Virus record (IMG/VR): IMGVR_UViG_3300025012_000043
Coordinates: 48,590-112,589 of that record
Source: a virus
Length of the DNA stretch: 64,000 nt
Reading direction: 5' to 3' (one strand)
Part shown: positions 16,945-24,835 of the stretch, one piece after another
Layout of the letters: every line of letters starts with the position of its first letter
Numbering within the stretch: position 1 is the first letter of the stretch
Notes under the pieces: model-generated
What the model was told of the DNA's origin: nothing
Databases searched by the model: none
What the model saw: the letters and a program-made list of their open reading frames with translations, nothing else
Program-made: the position numbers and the translations under genes

Positions 16945-17125
16945 ATTTTTGCTCCCAACCCAAATCTAAAATTAATACCCCAAGTTTGCAAGTAGCATTA
17001 TAGATAGCCATAATATTAACATATAATTCAGAAAATTCTCCCTTATTATCCCATTTGGAAACCAAAAGAGCAGCGATTGATAATTTGCCTCTCACCCTAG
17101 ATAAGTACATCCATTTATTTCTCAT
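16934..17125 (-). CDS. Small helical protein, 63 aa (tandem cluster)
   Basis: Begins MRNKWMYLSRVRGKLSIAAL, with a second helix LYVNIMAIYNATCKL. It is a paralogue of the 16747-16944 product (M-x-N-K-x-x-Y-L-x-R-V pattern). It overlaps both neighbours by about 11 bases. Function unknown. Confidence 0.65.
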   Translation of the reverse strand: MRNKWMYLSRVRGKLSIAALLVSKWDNKGEFSELYVNIMAIYNATCKLGVLILDLGWEQKYGK

Positions 17126-17351
17126 ATATACCCAATACGCGTAATTTATTAATATATATATATAATACCACTATTCTTCTTGTTATTTTATAAAAAGGTT
17201 CTTTAGACTTTGCAAGATATATTGTTCGTCTAATATCGTCATATGGCATAACAGCCTGTGCATCTAATAACTTATTTTCTATCTGTTCTAACCAGAGTTC
17301 TTTATTGATCATATTTTCTATCTGTTCTAACCAGAGTTCTTTATTGATCAT
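17115..17351 (-). CDS. Small helical protein with duplicated N-terminus, 78 aa
   Basis: The first 13 residues (MINKELWLEQIEN) occur twice in tandem because of an exact 39-bp duplication, so either ATG (17351 or 17312) could start translation. The remainder is helical (IVVLYIYINKLRVL) and resembles the neighbouring tandem genes (M-x-N-K start, I-x-K-L end of helix 2). Unknown function. Confidence 0.65.
   Translation of the reverse strand: MINKELWLEQIENMINKELWLEQIENKLLDAQAVMPYDDIRRTIYLAKSKEPFYKITRRIVVLYIYINKLRVLGIYEK
17274..17351. repeat. Perfect 39-bp tandem duplication
   Basis: Two identical adjacent units (17274-17312 and 17313-17351). The unit is 13 codons, keeps the reading frame and includes the start codon, so the downstream protein remains intact. 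Perfect identity suggests a recent event. Confidence 0.95.
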
Positions 17352-17538
17352 ATTTACACAAATTCTTACATAAATAATGATGTAATTTCCATATCTTTTT
17401 AAAAATTTTGCGACTAATTCCTTTTGAATTATTGTGTTGCCATTGACATGCCCTTAATAATAATGTGTTTATTTCTGCTAATTTTTCATGTTCGGGCCTC
17501 ATATAAACACTCATCATTTTTTCCTCTTTATCGGCCAT
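17341..17538 (-). CDS. Small helical protein, 65 aa (tandem cluster)
   Basis: Charged N-terminus, then two helices (PEHEKLAEINTLLLRACQW and IFKKIWKLHHYLCKNL). An internal ATG at 17517 has GAGG upstream and may be the real start. Overlaps the next gene by 11 bases. Unknown function. Confidence 0.55.
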   Translation of the reverse strand: MADKEEKMMSVYMRPEHEKLAEINTLLLRACQWQHNNSKGISRKIFKKIWKLHHYLCKNLCKYDQ

Positions 17539-17539
17539 A

Positions 17540-17701
17540 TTATATTATATCAGGCCGTACTAAAAACATATTGTTGATTAATTTATCAAATTTTAGTATT
17601 AAAACTGTATTATGCGGAAATATGCCATTCAAAATCCATTGACAATGAAAAAGCTTGTTGCCTAAATAATAATCAATACGTTTACCCACTTTCTTTTTCA
17701 T
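17540..17701 (-). CDS. Hypothetical basic protein, 53 aa
   Basis: Starts MKKKVGKRIDYYLGNKL at ATG 17701, preceded by GGGGA. Short, basic, with beta-like segments (NTVLILKFDKLI). An earlier in-frame start at 17776 lacks a ribosome-binding site. Unknown function. Confidence 0.5.
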   Translation of the reverse strand: MKKKVGKRIDYYLGNKLFHCQWILNGIFPHNTVLILKFDKLINNMFLVRPDII

Positions 17702-17824
17702 ATTATTCCCCAATAATAACATTCGAATGACAATCAACCAAATTAATAAGTTTTGTGATAAGTATTTGTGACACATTCATCGCACTTAAGAGATATAAAG
17801 CATAATGTAATTTATAATTTAATT

Positions 17825-18320
17825 TTAACTTAATATTTTCTTCATTTCGCATATCATCTCCTCCACCCTTTCTATCGCAATTGGTGTATAATTAATTTGC
17901 TCAACTGATACACATATATGTATACCAGCAATATTGGTATTATTATTATGGGTGTGCCCGTGTATATTTGGCAATTCTGGATCGATCACTGGCTGATGGC
18001 TAAATATCATATTATCAACTATAATTGGCCTTTTGTGTGCCACTATCCCCAATTTAGCCCAAAATCCTACCGATTTATGATCATGGTTACCCGTAATTAA
18101 GACAATAGTACCCTTCAATTTCCGTGGCCATTCCCTTAAATTCTCGGCCCGGCCTAAGGCAAAATCACCAAGATGGTACACGACATCGCCCTGATTGACA
18201 ACTGAATTCCATCGCCCTATAATTTCATCATTCATTTCTTCAACAGATGCAAAGGGTCTATTACAATATTTAATAATATTAGCGTGGCCGAAAATGAGTG
18301 TCAGCAATTAGATAAATCAT
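17825..18320 (-). pseudogene. Metallophosphoesterase with an apparent +1 frameshift
   Basis: ATG 18320 has a near-perfect Shine-Dalgarno (AAAGGAGGT) and reads MIYLIADTHF, then hits RPR-stop. Skipping one base, C at 18290, restores GHANIIKYCNRPF and an open frame to 17825 with GDVVYHLGDFALG, LITGNHDH, IFSHQP and NIHGHTHN, all metal motifs of a small YfcE-like phosphoesterase. The joined product would be about 164 residues. The break may be a sequencing error, a recent mutation or recoding at TTT-CGG. If translation instead begins at an in-frame codon in the downstream frame, the first metal motif (D-x-H) is lost. Confidence 0.8.
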
Positions 18321-18522
18321 GCGGACCACCTCCTTTATACTTAGATTTAACATTCCTTGAAACAAATTTAAGATCAATTTTGTCCCATTTTCGGTCCAAT
18401 ATTGGGATTTTTAATTCTAAAGTTTTTTGTTTTAAAAATTTATTAGTTTCCGTATTGCCAATTAATAATGTAGCATATCCTTGCGTATTAATTTTTGGTG
18501 GTCTAACATCAAGATATATCAT
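18301..18522 (-). CDS. Hypothetical basic protein, 73 aa
   Basis: Starts MIYLDVRPPKINTQGYATLL from ATG 18522, overlapping the previous TGA (ATGA). Beta-rich N-terminus, basic C-terminus. An alternative start at 18555 adds 11 Arg-rich residues. Its end overlaps the phosphoesterase start by 20 bases and supplies that gene's ribosome-binding site. Unknown function. Confidence 0.6.
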   Translation of the reverse strand: MIYLDVRPPKINTQGYATLLIGNTETNKFLKQKTLELKIPILDRKWDKIDLKFVSRNVKSKYKGGGPHDLSNC

Positions 18523-18860
18523 GTGCCGTCGTATCCTCCCACATCTTTTGGCCATCCAATTATTTTTAATATCTTTTCACATACATTATATATTTTGAGT
18601 TCATATTTCTCTAATCCATCATCATTATCATATTCACACGGCCTTTTAATACTAAGGATTAATTTTAACATTTTACCATCAACAAGATCCGACATAGACG
18701 TTGCCTTAACACATGAATTAAATGTCACCCAGATAAATGTTGCATCATTATCTTTTGGTCGATCATTTGCCATACTACCAACCATTTCATATAATAATAA
18801 CCAAAAATGTTGTATGTCAATAATGGCCAATCTTTCAACATCAATCATTTGTTTAGACAT
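18519..18860 (-). CDS. Hypothetical protein, 113 aa
   Basis: ATG 18860 preceded by GGAG. The protein (MSKQMIDVERLAIIDIQHFW...) has an N-terminal helix and a beta-rich middle (ATFIWVTFNSCVKA, KMLKLILSIKRP). No recognised family. Confidence 0.65.
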   Translation of the reverse strand: MSKQMIDVERLAIIDIQHFWLLLYEMVGSMANDRPKDNDATFIWVTFNSCVKATSMSDLVDGKMLKLILSIKRPCEYDNDDGLEKYELKIYNVCEKILKIIGWPKDVGGYDGT

Positions 18861-18862
18861 TA

Positions 18863-19147
18863 TTATCTCCAAAATTCATCATCGTGTTCACTATAAATGG
18901 TGTATCCATAATCCTCAAGCCCTTCGATGAATTCTATAGCAAAATTTCCACCATATCGTTCAAATGCATTATAGGATGTTTTCCCTATTTTATATATGTG
19001 TATATATCCCATACTAGTAGTAAGTAGTAAATCACCATTTTTATTTCCTTTTTTCTTTATGCGCCAACCTTTCTCACCAGCTATCCTCCGCAATATTTTT
19101 TCTGTTAAACGATGCCCACGGCCACCGATTCTATATGCTGTGCTCAT
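18863..19147 (-). CDS. Hypothetical basic protein, 94 aa
   Basis: Glycine- and basic-rich N-terminus (YRIGGRGHRLTEKILRRIAGEKGW) then beta strands (DLLLTTSMGYIHIYKIG) and an acidic tail. The shape suggests a small nucleic-acid-binding fold such as a HicA-like double-stranded RNA-binding toxin, but no catalytic histidine context convinces me. First gene after the 19277-19315 hairpin. Confidence 0.65.
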   Translation of the reverse strand: MSTAYRIGGRGHRLTEKILRRIAGEKGWRIKKKGNKNGDLLLTTSMGYIHIYKIGKTSYNAFERYGGNFAIEFIEGLEDYGYTIYSEHDDEFWR

Positions 19148-19276
19148 TAGTCATTCCCCTTTATAACTGCTTTTGGTATCTTTGGGATTGATTATTTGAC
19201 GTTGCGAATATTGGACAATTATATAAGAAATATGTAACTTATGTGTGTGCCTTAATTAGACGAAGGGAGAATGAGA
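19148..19276. other. Intergenic region, no gene seen
   Basis: AT-rich spacer between the exported-protein genes and the small-gene cluster. It holds a TATAAT-like box (minus strand, near 19225) that could serve as a promoter for the leftward genes, but no convincing -35 element at the right spacing. Confidence 0.3.
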
Positions 19277-19315
19277 AGTTATCTGGCCCAGGTTAATAGT
19301 TTGGGCCAGATAACT
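19277..19315 (-). terminator. Perfect 14-bp hairpin after the exported-protein genes
   Basis: AGTTATCTGGCCCA pairs exactly with TGGGCCAGATAACT around an 11-base loop. It follows the last exported-protein gene (stop at 19344). No U tract follows on the minus strand. Likely marks a transcript end or processing point. Confidence 0.65.
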
Positions 19316-19343
19316 ATTTAAAAATTAAGTACGTCGTACCTTA

Positions 19344-19697
19344 TTACCTGGTAATAGTCCCAATACTTGGAGCGCCAGGTATTGTACTTGGTGTATAGGT
19401 ATATGACGAAGAAGCACATGCACCTACTTGCGTCCCATTCGTTGCATTAACATAATATACAGTAGTACCAGTCGCCTGTAATGGGCCAGTAATATTTATA
19501 TTAGCCCCAGAAGTAACACTTGAAGAAGTGGCCCCATATTGGGACCCATTACATGAACCAGTCCAAGCCTTAATTTGAACTGTTATTGATACGTTATCAA
19601 TAGAATATGGGGCAATTACTGGGATAGTTTCCGCATTACTTATTCCCGCTACCAGTATTAAACAACATGTTAACAGGGCTACTAGGATCTTGTGCAT
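19344..19697 (-). CDS. Exported protein with signal peptide, 117 aa
   Basis: Classical Sec signal peptide (basic start, LVALLTCCLILVAG, cleavage likely after SNA-E). The mature part is Thr/Ser/Gly-rich, beta-type (VTSGANINITGPLQATGT), and ends in a Pro-rich segment. Start ATG 19697 has GGAG upstream and lies inside the previous gene by 62 bases. Likely periplasmic or outer-surface. Could act on the host envelope; function unknown. Confidence 0.7.
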   Translation of the reverse strand: MHKILVALLTCCLILVAGISNAETIPVIAPYSIDNVSITVQIKAWTGSCNGSQYGATSSSVTSGANINITGPLQATGTTVYYVNATNGTQVGACASSSYTYTPSTIPGAPSIGTITR

Positions 19698-20184
19698 AAA
19701 TATCTCCTTCTTTTGGGGTGGTGTTATCTAGTGCGTATGGTGGATCGGTGTATACCCATGGCACACTAAATGCTGATTTAAATTGTACTCCTTTGTCGTC
19801 TACTTTTACCGAAATGGCCCGCAAAGAAAATACTAATGATCCATTTGGTCTAGAATCGCGTATATAATCAACATTATGATTGTCCCATATATTCCAAGTA
19901 CCAACCCATTGATTTAAACTTGGGGTCCATTCTAACGGATTATTAATATAAGCAACTGGTACCAAACTAGTGGTATTTTGCCCAGCAAATATTTCATATC
20001 CTGTTATTTCTCTATCTGGTGTGTTATCCATCAATGTATTGTCATCATATACTGGAGGTTGATTAAATACAAGAATGTGAATAGCATTTGGGTCTCTGGG
20101 GGTATTATCAATAACACTCCCATCACCCCCACCCCCGCCACAGCCAATTAATATAATCAACATTATTATATAAGTATATTTCAT
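19636..20184 (-). CDS. Lipoprotein with FN3-like domain, 182 aa
   Basis: Lipoprotein signal with lipobox LIGC (Cys15) followed by a run of glycines, then a beta-rich domain. The pattern GYEIFAGQ ... GSLVFSLRAISVKVDDKG...SAFSVPW matches fibronectin type III sandwiches. It would be anchored in the host membrane. Together with two neighbouring exported proteins it may alter the cell surface, for example superinfection exclusion; that role is inference. Confidence 0.7.
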   Translation of the reverse strand: MKYTYIIMLIILIGCGGGGGDGSVIDNTPRDPNAIHILVFNQPPVYDDNTLMDNTPDREITGYEIFAGQNTTSLVPVAYINNPLEWTPSLNQWVGTWNIWDNHNVDYIRDSRPNGSLVFSLRAISVKVDDKGVQFKSAFSVPWVYTDPPYALDNTTPKEGDIYAQDPSSPVNMLFNTGSGNK

Positions 20185-20220
20185 ATATTTTGTAATACAT
20201 ACAATTAATACAAATTAATA

Positions 20221-20589
20221 TTATGGCCTACGTATTGGTGTAATTATGATCGGCTTATCTGGGGTAGTTGATGGGGTGCCAGCAGGAGGACAAGGCCACG
20301 GGAAATCTGGACTCCATGCTGACTCTTCTAGTGTGACTAACCTTGCCATGGCAGTAAATAAATGATCTTGGCCAGCATTGGTGTGTTCAATAGTACATGA
20401 AGTATTGGTTGTGGTACATATAACAACGTTATCCATTTTTACTATATAAGTAACTGGTAATTTCTCTGGTTCTATTGAAGTATTGTCAGTGTAAGTTGTT
20501 ACTGGGTCCCAGGATACAGTACGTGTTACTGCAAAAGCATTAAGAACCAAACACCCCAAAATCATTAAACATAAAAATATATGTTTCAT
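20221..20589 (-). CDS. Exported FN3-like protein, 122 aa
   Basis: Signal peptide (FLCLMILGCLVLNAFA) followed by a single FN3-like domain: TRTVSWDPVTTY, YIVKMDNVV, SCTIEHTNAGQDHLFTAMARL, ESAWS. C-terminus is Pro/Thr-rich. It resembles the adjacent lipoprotein in fold and probably shares its location outside the inner membrane. Function unknown. Confidence 0.7.
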   Translation of the reverse strand: MKHIFLCLMILGCLVLNAFAVTRTVSWDPVTTYTDNTSIEPEKLPVTYIVKMDNVVICTTTNTSCTIEHTNAGQDHLFTAMARLVTLEESAWSPDFPWPCPPAGTPSTTPDKPIIITPIRRP

Positions 20590-20598
20590 TTTGGCACC

Positions 20599-20817
20599 TC
20601 ATTCTAATAGATGGTCCAATTGGTTACATGATCTCCAAGCATATAATTCCCACGGGCCTAAATATCCGGCAATTTGGTTTTCTTTTGTGGCAAAGGTTTG
20701 AGCAGTTCGATACCCTTCTTCCCATGAAATAAAACAGTCTCTGTGCCATGGACGATCATAAATATCTTTTCTATGCCACCACCTAATTGGTCTTTTACAC
20801 CCAACGCAGGTTTCCAT
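20599..20817 (-). CDS. Small zinc-binding protein, 72 aa
   Basis: N-terminus has CVGCKRPIRWWHRKDIYDRP then WHRDC, a likely C-C-H-C zinc site. GGGAGGG precedes ATG 20817. Probably a one-zinc-finger regulator or adaptor; family unknown. Confidence 0.65.
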   Translation of the reverse strand: METCVGCKRPIRWWHRKDIYDRPWHRDCFISWEEGYRTAQTFATKENQIAGYLGPWELYAWRSCNQLDHLLE

Positions 20818-20830
20818 GATGCCCTCCCTT

Positions 20831-21004
20831 TCATTCTAGTTTAAATACCATAATAAAAGAAGTGACACTATTGAGTGCCCTAATTGTGTTCTGCATCATG
20901 CCAACTACTTCCCATCCTTGAAATAGATAGTCATCCACATAATCAGTAAGTACATATCTAAATAAGAATCGTTCTGGATAATCATGCAATTCTTGATATA
21001 TCAT
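20831..21004 (-). CDS. Hypothetical protein, 57 aa
   Basis: Frame MIYQELHDYPERFLFRYVLT... ending MVFKLE, overlapping the helicase 3' end by 23 bases. The YLFQGWEVVGMMQ segment resembles the GWE-V core of small DUF4177-like proteins. It has no clear ribosome-binding site, so it may depend on translational coupling. Confidence 0.5.
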   Translation of the reverse strand: MIYQELHDYPERFLFRYVLTDYVDDYLFQGWEVVGMMQNTIRALNSVTSFIMVFKLE

Positions 21005-22400
21005 CTATATATTCTGTACTAATTTTTTGTGGTTTTAAAAATATTTTTTCATTATGTTTTATATGTTTCTTAAATACTGGATGTTCATCGAACAAATGAA
21101 CAACAATTGCTTTTTCCTTATCTGGGTGTAATCGGATAATTCTGCCAATTAGCTGCTGGCTATCCTGCGTATCGTGTGCTATCACTACCGCTGAACACTT
21201 AGGTATGTCTATACCCTCTTTACATAGTGTTGAAATAACAAGCTCAATATCCCCATTCCTAAATTTATCAAATAGGGCCACCCTATTATAAGTTTCTGCA
21301 TATATTTCAACAGCATTTGGCAACAATGCTTTAATATTATTGCCATGTTCTATGTTTCTTACGGAAATTAGTGTAGAATGACCATTAGATGTCAATTGGG
21401 CTGCGGCGTTTGCTACCAACTCAGTTCTCTCTTTATATGAATCAATGTGAAATTCTCGCAATGTATTATATACTTTACAATTTAATAAATGTGATTTATT
21501 TGGTGGTATATATCTTGGTGGGACTTTAAGATAATAAACATGTGGGCGTACTAGCCATCCTTCATTGATGAGTCTGCGCATGTCAACTGAATAATTAATT
21601 GGCCCTGACGCTGCTTCAAGATCTAGGTCTTTTCCATCGAGTCTTCGCATAGTGGCCGTAAAAAACGCCGCGAATCGCGCATTTTTAAAACCACTTGAGA
21701 GATCAAAAATCGTTTTTGCCGCGATCCGGTGGCACTCGTCAACAATAAGGAATCTCGTATCTTCAACAAGCGTAATTTTATCACTCCTATTTGGCGACGC
21801 ATCTTCCTTGTCATAAATTCCCTCCAAAGATTGTACCATGGCTACCGTAATATCTTTTGGATCACAGATTGAATCACCAACTATGCCAATTTCAGTATTG
21901 AGCATTTCTTTTAATACTTTAACTGTCTGATACAATAAAACCGTACTATTTGTTAACACTGTCGTCTTTACACCAACTTTGGCTATTGCATCCCCCATAA
22001 TGATTGTCTTGCCACCACCAGTAGCAATTTCGTGTGCAGTCTTACGACGTTTTAAAATGTCATCAACTGCAGCAATTTGATAATCCCGTAACTTAAATTT
22101 GGCACTTATCGGTAATGGGCTGCCAATAATATCAGCCCCAATATCATCATTTTCTATATGTGAAAGTATGTTATAAGATCGAAGGATTGTTTGTACTTTA
22201 TTTAATAGGCCAACACGGAAAATCATTGTTTTACTAAACCGATAAATTGGGTGTGGGCGATAACCATACTGTCTAGAAGAATAAGCTGCTTGTTTGGAAA
22301 TATATGAGCATTCTTTTCTTAATTCATTAAATACATTCTCCGGTATTTCATCAAGTATTTGACCATAGACATTATCAACCTTAATCCGGATTATGTTCAT
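20982..22400 (-). CDS. SF2 DNA helicase (UvsW/XPB-like)
   Basis: 472 residues with the SF2 motif set: LRDYQ before motif I, Walker A ATGGGKT, DECH box, TATM motif III, LVISTLCKEGIDIP (motif V) and QQLIGRIIRLHPDK (motif VI). The N-terminal 100 residues are phage-specific. UvsW-type helicases process stalled forks and recombination intermediates and unwind R-loops. Lying with a nuclease, recA and an ssDNA-binding protein, it fits a recombination module. Its start overlaps the upstream gene by 20 bases. Confidence 0.92.
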   Translation of the reverse strand: MNIIRIKVDNVYGQILDEIPENVFNELRKECSYISKQAAYSSRQYGYRPHPIYRFSKTMIFRVGLLNKVQTILRSYNILSHIENDDIGADIIGSPLPISAKFKLRDYQIAAVDDILKRRKTAHEIATGGGKTIIMGDAIAKVGVKTTVLTNSTVLLYQTVKVLKEMLNTEIGIVGDSICDPKDITVAMVQSLEGIYDKEDASPNRSDKITLVEDTRFLIVDECHRIAAKTIFDLSSGFKNARFAAFFTATMRRLDGKDLDLEAASGPINYSVDMRRLINEGWLVRPHVYYLKVPPRYIPPNKSHLLNCKVYNTLREFHIDSYKERTELVANAAAQLTSNGHSTLISVRNIEHGNNIKALLPNAVEIYAETYNRVALFDKFRNGDIELVISTLCKEGIDIPKCSAVVIAHDTQDSQQLIGRIIRLHPDKEKAIVVHLFDEHPVFKKHIKHNEKIFLKPQKISTEYIDDISRIA

Positions 22401-22758
22401 TAATTTTCAATAACTCCATGTCAAGTGCAATATCGACATATGACATTGCCTCACTAAGACCGTCTTTGTCAACTGGTGTCCCCTCATTAAATTTAGTGGA
22501 CAACAAAGTATTAAACTCTTCAATTATTTTTTTCATATTAGTAAGTACCTGAATGTCATTACTATATGACATTTGTTTCTCCTTTTCTATAAAATGCAAT
22601 CCAAAACATTTAGTATAAGTAATAATATCATCACCATATATTGGTGCTTCCCATGACTCTCTTGGTCGTGGTTTGGCACCAGTACCGCCACAGGAGGGAC
22701 AGCGTTTACACCCATCTGGTATGCGATCATCATCAATTAGTGGTCTATATAGCACCAT
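22381..22758 (-). CDS. Hypothetical zinc-knuckle protein, 125 aa, possible internal start
   Basis: The N-terminal part carries CKRCPSCGGTG, a DnaJ-like C-x-x-C-x-G-x-G knuckle; the second half is a helical domain (MSYSNDIQVLTNMKKIIEEF). An internal ATG at 22572 is preceded by AAAAGGAG at ideal spacing, so a 63-residue C-terminal product may also be made. Overlaps helicase start by 20 bases. Function unknown. Confidence 0.65.
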   Translation of the reverse strand: MVLYRPLIDDDRIPDGCKRCPSCGGTGAKPRPRESWEAPIYGDDIITYTKCFGLHFIEKEKQMSYSNDIQVLTNMKKIIEEFNTLLSTKFNEGTPVDKDGLSEAMSYVDIALDMELLKINEHNPD

Positions 22759-23120
22759 TATTCTCCAACTCCTATATTATTCCATTTCTGTGCTGGATTT
22801 TTAGATTGTACCACAGTAAGTACCCTCGATACTGCATTATAATTCATTTCAGCACATCGAAGAGCTCGATACAATATATCTATTTTTACATTCGTTTCCG
22901 TTGATTTATTCTTAGATTTAATCGCCATCATCTTGGCGTGTAATTGTGAAAATAGATTATACTCATTAGCAAAATGAGGCAACAGCGGTGCTATAACCTC
23001 AATATTATCAGACTGAGGTATGGACTTCATGGGATAAATAAATTCTACCAAATCATTGGCATCGACATTCTCAATATTTACTACACTAACATTAAGTTTA
23101 GCCTGTGGCTCTGGAATCAT
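22758..23120 (-). CDS. Hypothetical protein, 120 aa
   Basis: Acidic N-terminal part (VVNIENVDANDLVEFIYP) and a helical middle (NLFSQLHAKMMAIKSK ... ILYRALRCAEMNYNAV). Start overlaps the nuclease gene by 23 bases; stop abuts the next gene. Position between a nuclease and a helicase suggests a DNA-metabolism partner. No family recognised. Confidence 0.65.
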   Translation of the reverse strand: MIPEPQAKLNVSVVNIENVDANDLVEFIYPMKSIPQSDNIEVIAPLLPHFANEYNLFSQLHAKMMAIKSKNKSTETNVKIDILYRALRCAEMNYNAVSRVLTVVQSKNPAQKWNNIGVGE

Positions 23121-23634
23121 TAACGGCTCCTAAAAATATTGGAAATGGTATCGCTATAAGCTCATCACCCATTGCTTCAAAGTCCCATGGTAATTCATTG
23201 TCATCTATTACCACTCTAATAGAAGACTTCAAAACCTTATGTATTACGTTTTGTTTAGATTTTGGGTACTTGCCCTCTAGTAATTCCTCAATACGCATTA
23301 TTACTACCATATTTTCATCTTGACCATATTTGGGTTTTATAATTAATACAGGAATCCTGTTTGATATCGCAGCTTCCTTTTTTATCCCTTGCCACCATTC
23401 ATTCTTTATTGAAAACAGAGGGTAAAACTTGCGTGGGTGTTTCTTTCTAAATGATCTGGGAGCGTAGTCACGTAACTTACACTCGATTAAAAATGTAGCT
23501 GTCTTTATATCACCGAGCATACTAGAGTCCTTAAATCTAGACCCCTTACTAGATTGTCCATATTGACGGCAACTACCCAATAAACTAGCTATATGACGCT
23601 CCATACCAGCCCACGTGCTCTTAGATGTAGCCAA
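23098..23634 (-). CDS. PD-(D/E)XK nuclease / Holliday-junction resolvase-like
   Basis: 178 residues. The stretch YGQSSKGSRFKD, MLGDIKTATFLIECKLRDYA gives the D-x(n)-E-C-K signature of the PD-(D/E)XK fold, with a following helix and NRIPVLIIKPK strand. Such phage enzymes cut branched DNA or remove host restriction products. Next to recA, helicase and ligase homologues, resolvase is the best guess. Family assignment by motif only. Confidence 0.65.
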   Translation of the reverse strand: MATSKSTWAGMERHIASLLGSCRQYGQSSKGSRFKDSSMLGDIKTATFLIECKLRDYAPRSFRKKHPRKFYPLFSIKNEWWQGIKKEAAISNRIPVLIIKPKYGQDENMVVIMRIEELLEGKYPKSKQNVIHKVLKSSIRVVIDDNELPWDFEAMGDELIAIPFPIFLGAVNDSRATG

Positions 23635-23668
23635 TTACAAGACTCCTTGTGTGTGTCATTATATGTGA

Positions 23669-24760
23669 TCACTCAGATATTACAGTATTTTCAGCCTCTC
23701 CTAAGAGCCCATTAGTATCTCTATTAATTAGAGCTTGTACACATTTAGCCCGTACCTCTTCCAATAATCCCAAATCAGTTACAAGCAACTCTTTAAATTT
23801 GTTCTCTCCCATTGCCTTCTTATCCCCAAATGAGAACCAACTACCAGTAGTCTTAATAATGCCGCACATTTTCGCCACACCAAATGTATCATCAACAATA
23901 TCAACACCAGTGTCTAGGTTGACAATGAACTCTGCTGGCTCATTCACACGTGCCACTTTATTCTTCATTACTCTATACGCTACCTTGATAGCGACTTCCT
24001 CTTCCACCATCTTAGTAGGAGTAAGTGGCACTTTACGTCTAATACTCTCAGTTTTACGCGCATACATTTCATATGAAATAAAAAACCCTGCCGTATTACC
24101 GCCAGCAGCCTTCTTATTAGATCCATAGGTCACCATTGGGTTTGCGCGTTCTTGGGAGATGAAGAGAACGAAACATGCCGGGTTCATATTGAGATATGAG
24201 TTGACTTTTGGTAACATTTCAGCCATTAACTGTGCTGATGCAGCCTTAAGTCTACCTTGGTCAACCGTTGCTGCTTCCATCTTTACTTTTGGCACTAAGG
24301 CAGGTATTGAATCTAAAATGATAAGATTATACTCCCTACTCTTGATCAATTCAATAAGGATATCAATCCATTCCTCCCCAAACAAGGGATCAAGTAGAAC
24401 ACCATCCTTATCTACCCTTTCATCTTTCGATGAAATAATGAACAGTTTGGCTGGATCGATACCCATATTCTTAGCAAATTTCATATCAAATGTTCCCTCA
24501 ACGTCAAGGAACGCTACCTTACCATTGTCCTTCTGAACTCTTGTGGCAAAACAAGTGGATAGTAGGGTCTTACCCGATTGCTTCTCACCCCACACTAATC
24601 CCATTCTGCCACCAAGAAATCCATTAGTACCAAGGGCTAAGTTCAAACTCAACACCCCTGAATCAAGTAAGATGGGTAGACGCTCTGTCCGGTCTACACC
24701 GGACATCATGGTCGTCGCTCCGTAGCGAGAATTAATTACATCTACAACGCTTTTTGCCAT
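23669..24760 (-). CDS. recA: RecA/UvsX-type recombinase
   Basis: 363 residues, similar to bacterial RecA. Walker A is GEKQSGKT (58-65). VAFLDVEGTFD is the adenine-pocket / motif 1a region, NLIILDSIPALVP is Walker B, and the L2-like loop region reads NKKAAGGNTAGFF. It forms filaments on ssDNA and catalyses strand exchange in recombination-dependent replication and repair. GGAGG lies before ATG 24760. The neighbouring ssDNA-binding protein, nuclease and SF2 helicase form a recombination cluster. Confidence 0.93.
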   Translation of the reverse strand: MAKSVVDVINSRYGATTMMSGVDRTERLPILLDSGVLSLNLALGTNGFLGGRMGLVWGEKQSGKTLLSTCFATRVQKDNGKVAFLDVEGTFDMKFAKNMGIDPAKLFIISSKDERVDKDGVLLDPLFGEEWIDILIELIKSREYNLIILDSIPALVPKVKMEAATVDQGRLKAASAQLMAEMLPKVNSYLNMNPACFVLFISQERANPMVTYGSNKKAAGGNTAGFFISYEMYARKTESIRRKVPLTPTKMVEEEVAIKVAYRVMKNKVARVNEPAEFIVNLDTGVDIVDDTFGVAKMCGIIKTTGSWFSFGDKKAMGENKFKELLVTDLGLLEEVRAKCVQALINRDTNGLLGEAENTVISE

Positions 24761-24831
24761 TTTTTGCCTCCTATTACAAAATGCAATTTCCTATGGCAAT
24801 TAGCGCACATGACGTCTACTACGTTACCCAT
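24742..24831 (-). CDS. Tiny ORF with HNH-like cysteine motif, 29 aa
   Basis: MGNVVDVMCANCHRKLHFV... overlaps the recA start. C-x-x-C-H-x-x-x-H resembles the last zinc knuckle of HNH endonucleases. It may be the remnant tail of a lost homing endonuclease or a chance frame in the recA leader. Confidence 0.3.
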   Translation of the reverse strand: MGNVVDVMCANCHRKLHFVIGGKKWQKAL

Positions 24832-24835
24832 TGGA

